The notes under the pieces: model-generated
What the model was told of the DNA's origin: nothing
What the model saw: the letters and a program-made list of their open reading frames with translations, nothing else
The model's database searches: none
NCBI GenBank assembly: GCA_937983475.1
Contig: CALJZV010000069.1
Location: 1-7,430, forward strand
Source: an uncultured Verrucomicrobiales bacterium
GTDB lineage: Bacteria > Verrucomicrobiota > Verrucomicrobiia > Limisphaerales > JACDHS01
Direction: 5' to 3'
DNA: 7,430 nucleotides
Part shown: piece after piece, positions 6,328 to 7,430 of the stretch
Numbering within the stretch: position 1 is the first letter of the stretch
How the letters are laid out: the number at the start of each line of letters is the position of its first letter
Made by a program: the position numbers and the translations under genes

Positions 6328-6738
6328 TTAACACACTTCAAAATAGAAAACGTCGTGGGTCGTGAATTTAGCTTCAGAGTGTTTTCCAAGGAACTCGCAT
6401 TTCAGTATGTAAGACGCTCCGTTGGCCAGGAATCTTCCATCAAATTCTACAGTTCCACGTCCACAAATTGATTGACCTGGTAAGACGGACCAAATTTGTT
6501 GCTCCAAGGTTGCAGCAATCACCTTTGCGTGAGCCAACGCGCCATCTTGATTATGTAATTGCCACATGAGTCTGCCATCTTTGAAAGCGTCCAAATCAAT
6601 TGCAGATATGGAAAAATTCTCTAAAATTATTTCAATTGGAACTAGAACAGGCACACGACCAGAAATGGGAGGCATTTTGTTAACATAAATATTGGCAGGA
6701 CACCGAAGGTGAACCGTCAACTCGATTGCTTTGACCAT
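6328..6738 (-). CDS. Small beta-rich protein of unknown function, first gene of the operon
   Basis: A complete 136-residue protein with no confident family. Alternating hydrophobic residues suggest a beta-sandwich: VPVLVPIEIILENFS (about 29-43), GRLMWQLHNQDGALAHAK (55-72), then VLPGQSICGRGTVEFDG (86-102) and a NGASYILKCEF strand (107-117). The pattern of a turn with PGxS, a strand ending in a Trp/Phe-Asp-Gly, then G-x-Y-x-L, is common in bacterial Ig-like folds. It faintly recalls the intracellular proteinase inhibitor BsuPI, a resemblance judged by eye only. There is no signal peptide, so it is probably cytoplasmic. Its ATG has only a distant AAGGA about 15 bases upstream. It lies 33 bases ahead of the chosen M20 start and is very likely in the same transcript. 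A substrate-carrier, chaperone or inhibitor role toward the neighbouring enzymes is conceivable but unsupported. Confidence 0.7.
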   Translation of the reverse strand: MVKAIELTVHLRCPANIYVNKMPPISGRVPVLVPIEIILENFSISAIDLDAFKDGRLMWQLHNQDGALAHAKVIAATLEQQIWSVLPGQSICGRGTVEFDGRFLANGASYILKCEFLGKHSEAKFTTHDVFYFEVC

Positions 6739-7214
6739 ATCCGAGAGTATGTATCCTTAAAAAAACCGGCAAGTTTTCGTTTTTGAACAGCCCCAATCCA
6801 CCGAATCAAGCCACTGGTCACTTCACATTCCTTGTGACGGTTGCGATATCCATTCAGGCGATTTCGAGTTTGGTTTTACTGTGTCAGAGGGCTTTTTGAA
6901 TTCTGACTCGATTCATATCAGTTCAAAATCCTGTAACCGTGTGTTTTCCTCCGTCGGGGAAATCGCACCCGAATACCATAAGCCCAATTTAGTGAGATTT
7001 GATACTCCAGCTTCAGCAACGGACCATGATCGGCCTATGATTCACGGGTGGATAAAAAGAGTGGTTTTCGATGCATGGCGGATAACAAGTATTGGCAGGG
7101 ACTTGTTTGCAATCTGCTCGCGCCCAAAACACTCTGAACACTTTCAAGCAGTAAAACAGTTTGTTCTCAAATCTGGTATCAAACTCCGCCCGTGAGCGAA
7201 GCCGCATTAACGGT
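6739..7214. other. Gap of about 476 bases without a convincing gene; presumed operon start region
   Basis: I see no recognisable protein, RNA gene or repeat here. A plus-strand frame opens from GTG at 6881 to a stop at 7193-7195 (104 codons). It has no ribosome-binding site, no recognised motif, and no plausible ATG in its upstream open stretch back to 6761. On the minus strand the frames that could continue the winged-helix fragment are broken by stops. Just before the operon's first ATG the minus strand reads TTGCCG, then 17 bases later TACTCT, a weak promoter-like pair ending about 14 bases from the ATG. The stretch may be decayed remains of the gene to its right plus the promoter of the six-gene operon. 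Confidence 0.4.
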
Positions 7215-7430
7215 TCACGGAAGCGGGAAGCAAAGTTGTTGAGTTGTTGTTCCCGGTGTGAATGGGTGGGAACCGCCGCGATGGTAATAATCCACCTGCG
7301 CCCGTGGCCGGTCGAGAAAACCGTGATGGTAAAGCAATTGCAGTCGCCGCAATAACTGCTGCGGACTACCGCCAACCAGCGAAGAAATGTAAGCATCCGG
7401 TAGGCTGCATTTGGTTCTCTGAGGGTTAAA
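7215..7430 (-). pseudogene. Truncated replication-relaxation-type winged-helix fragment, open at the window edge
   Basis: Reading the minus strand from 7430, an open frame of 71 residues runs to a TGA at 7215-7217 and continues beyond the window. It contains LLRRLQLLYHHGFLDRP followed by a YYHRGGSHP segment, which matches by recall the DNA-binding winged-helix portion of replication-relaxation family proteins. Members normally continue with a P-I-V-Y-x-L-G-N-K-G-A block and well over 100 more residues. Here the frame changes character right after GGSHP and stops 14 codons later. Shifting by one base just before this point gives P-I-H-T-G-N-N-N-S-T-T-L-L, which partly restores the expected pattern, so a small indel has probably broken the gene. 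I therefore call it a decayed fragment. A short intact relative is the alternative. Confidence 0.5.

Noticed and set aside
6762..6777. AAAAC/GTTTT dyad beside T-runs, considered as a terminator
   Set aside because: The arms are five bases with a single G-C pair each, too weak for an intrinsic terminator, and the site lies in the presumed promoter region of the operon.
6881..7195. Plus-strand open frame of 104 codons from a GTG
   Set aside because: It has no ribosome-binding site and no recognised motif, and its upstream open stretch lacks an ATG. It remains a possibility but is not supported enough to list as a gene.
7013..7396. Minus-strand open frame of 127 codons overlapping the right-edge fragment
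   Set aside because: The neighbouring frame carries the recognisable winged-helix block. This frame is rich in Arg, Cys and His and shows no motif.

Overview
The window is bacterial chromosomal DNA in which every well-supported gene lies on the minus strand, so transcription runs from high to low coordinates. The left-hand membrane protein (7..531) and the winged-helix fragment at the right edge resemble lineage-type hypothetical proteins that I associate with Verrucomicrobiota (Pedosphaera/Limisphaerales-like). That taxonomic guess is tentative, because no rRNA or marker gene is present.

Layout in transcription order. (1) 7430-7215: a truncated fragment of a replication-relaxation-type winged-helix protein, open at the window edge and out of frame after its best-conserved block. 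(2) 7214-6739: nearly 500 bases with no convincing gene, holding the presumed start region of the next operon. (3) 6738-1179: a compact block of six genes: a small beta-rich protein, an M20 metallopeptidase/deacylase, a clavaminate synthase/TauD-like Fe(II)/2-oxoglutarate oxygenase, a cyclase-family (kynurenine formamidase-like) metallohydrolase, an AlaX-like trans-editing aminoacyl-tRNA hydrolase, and an M28 aminopeptidase-like protein. The last four are separated by 5 to 13 bases, and one ribosome-binding site overlaps the preceding stop codon. (4) 1178-987: a leader with a perfect palindrome, nested inverted repeats and a possible promoter. (5) 986-7: two small membrane proteins, 14 bases apart, probably unrelated to the block.

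The six-gene block is the item of interest. It combines an amino-acid-type oxygenase, three metal-dependent hydrolases that cut amide or peptide bonds, and an editing domain that clears wrongly charged tRNA. All catalytic residues I could check are present, apart from one metal-ligand position in the cyclase. My reading is that the block makes, releases or processes a modified (perhaps hydroxylated) amino acid or small peptide, and that the AlaX-like protein stops that amino acid entering proteins. The known precedent is the fluorothreonyl-tRNA deacylase in the fluorothreonine producer Streptomyces cattleya. The window contains no peptide ligase, NRPS, aminotransferase, transporter or regulator, so a catabolic role for an unusual peptide or amino acid is the main alternative. 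No tRNA, rRNA, CRISPR array or intact mobile element was seen.
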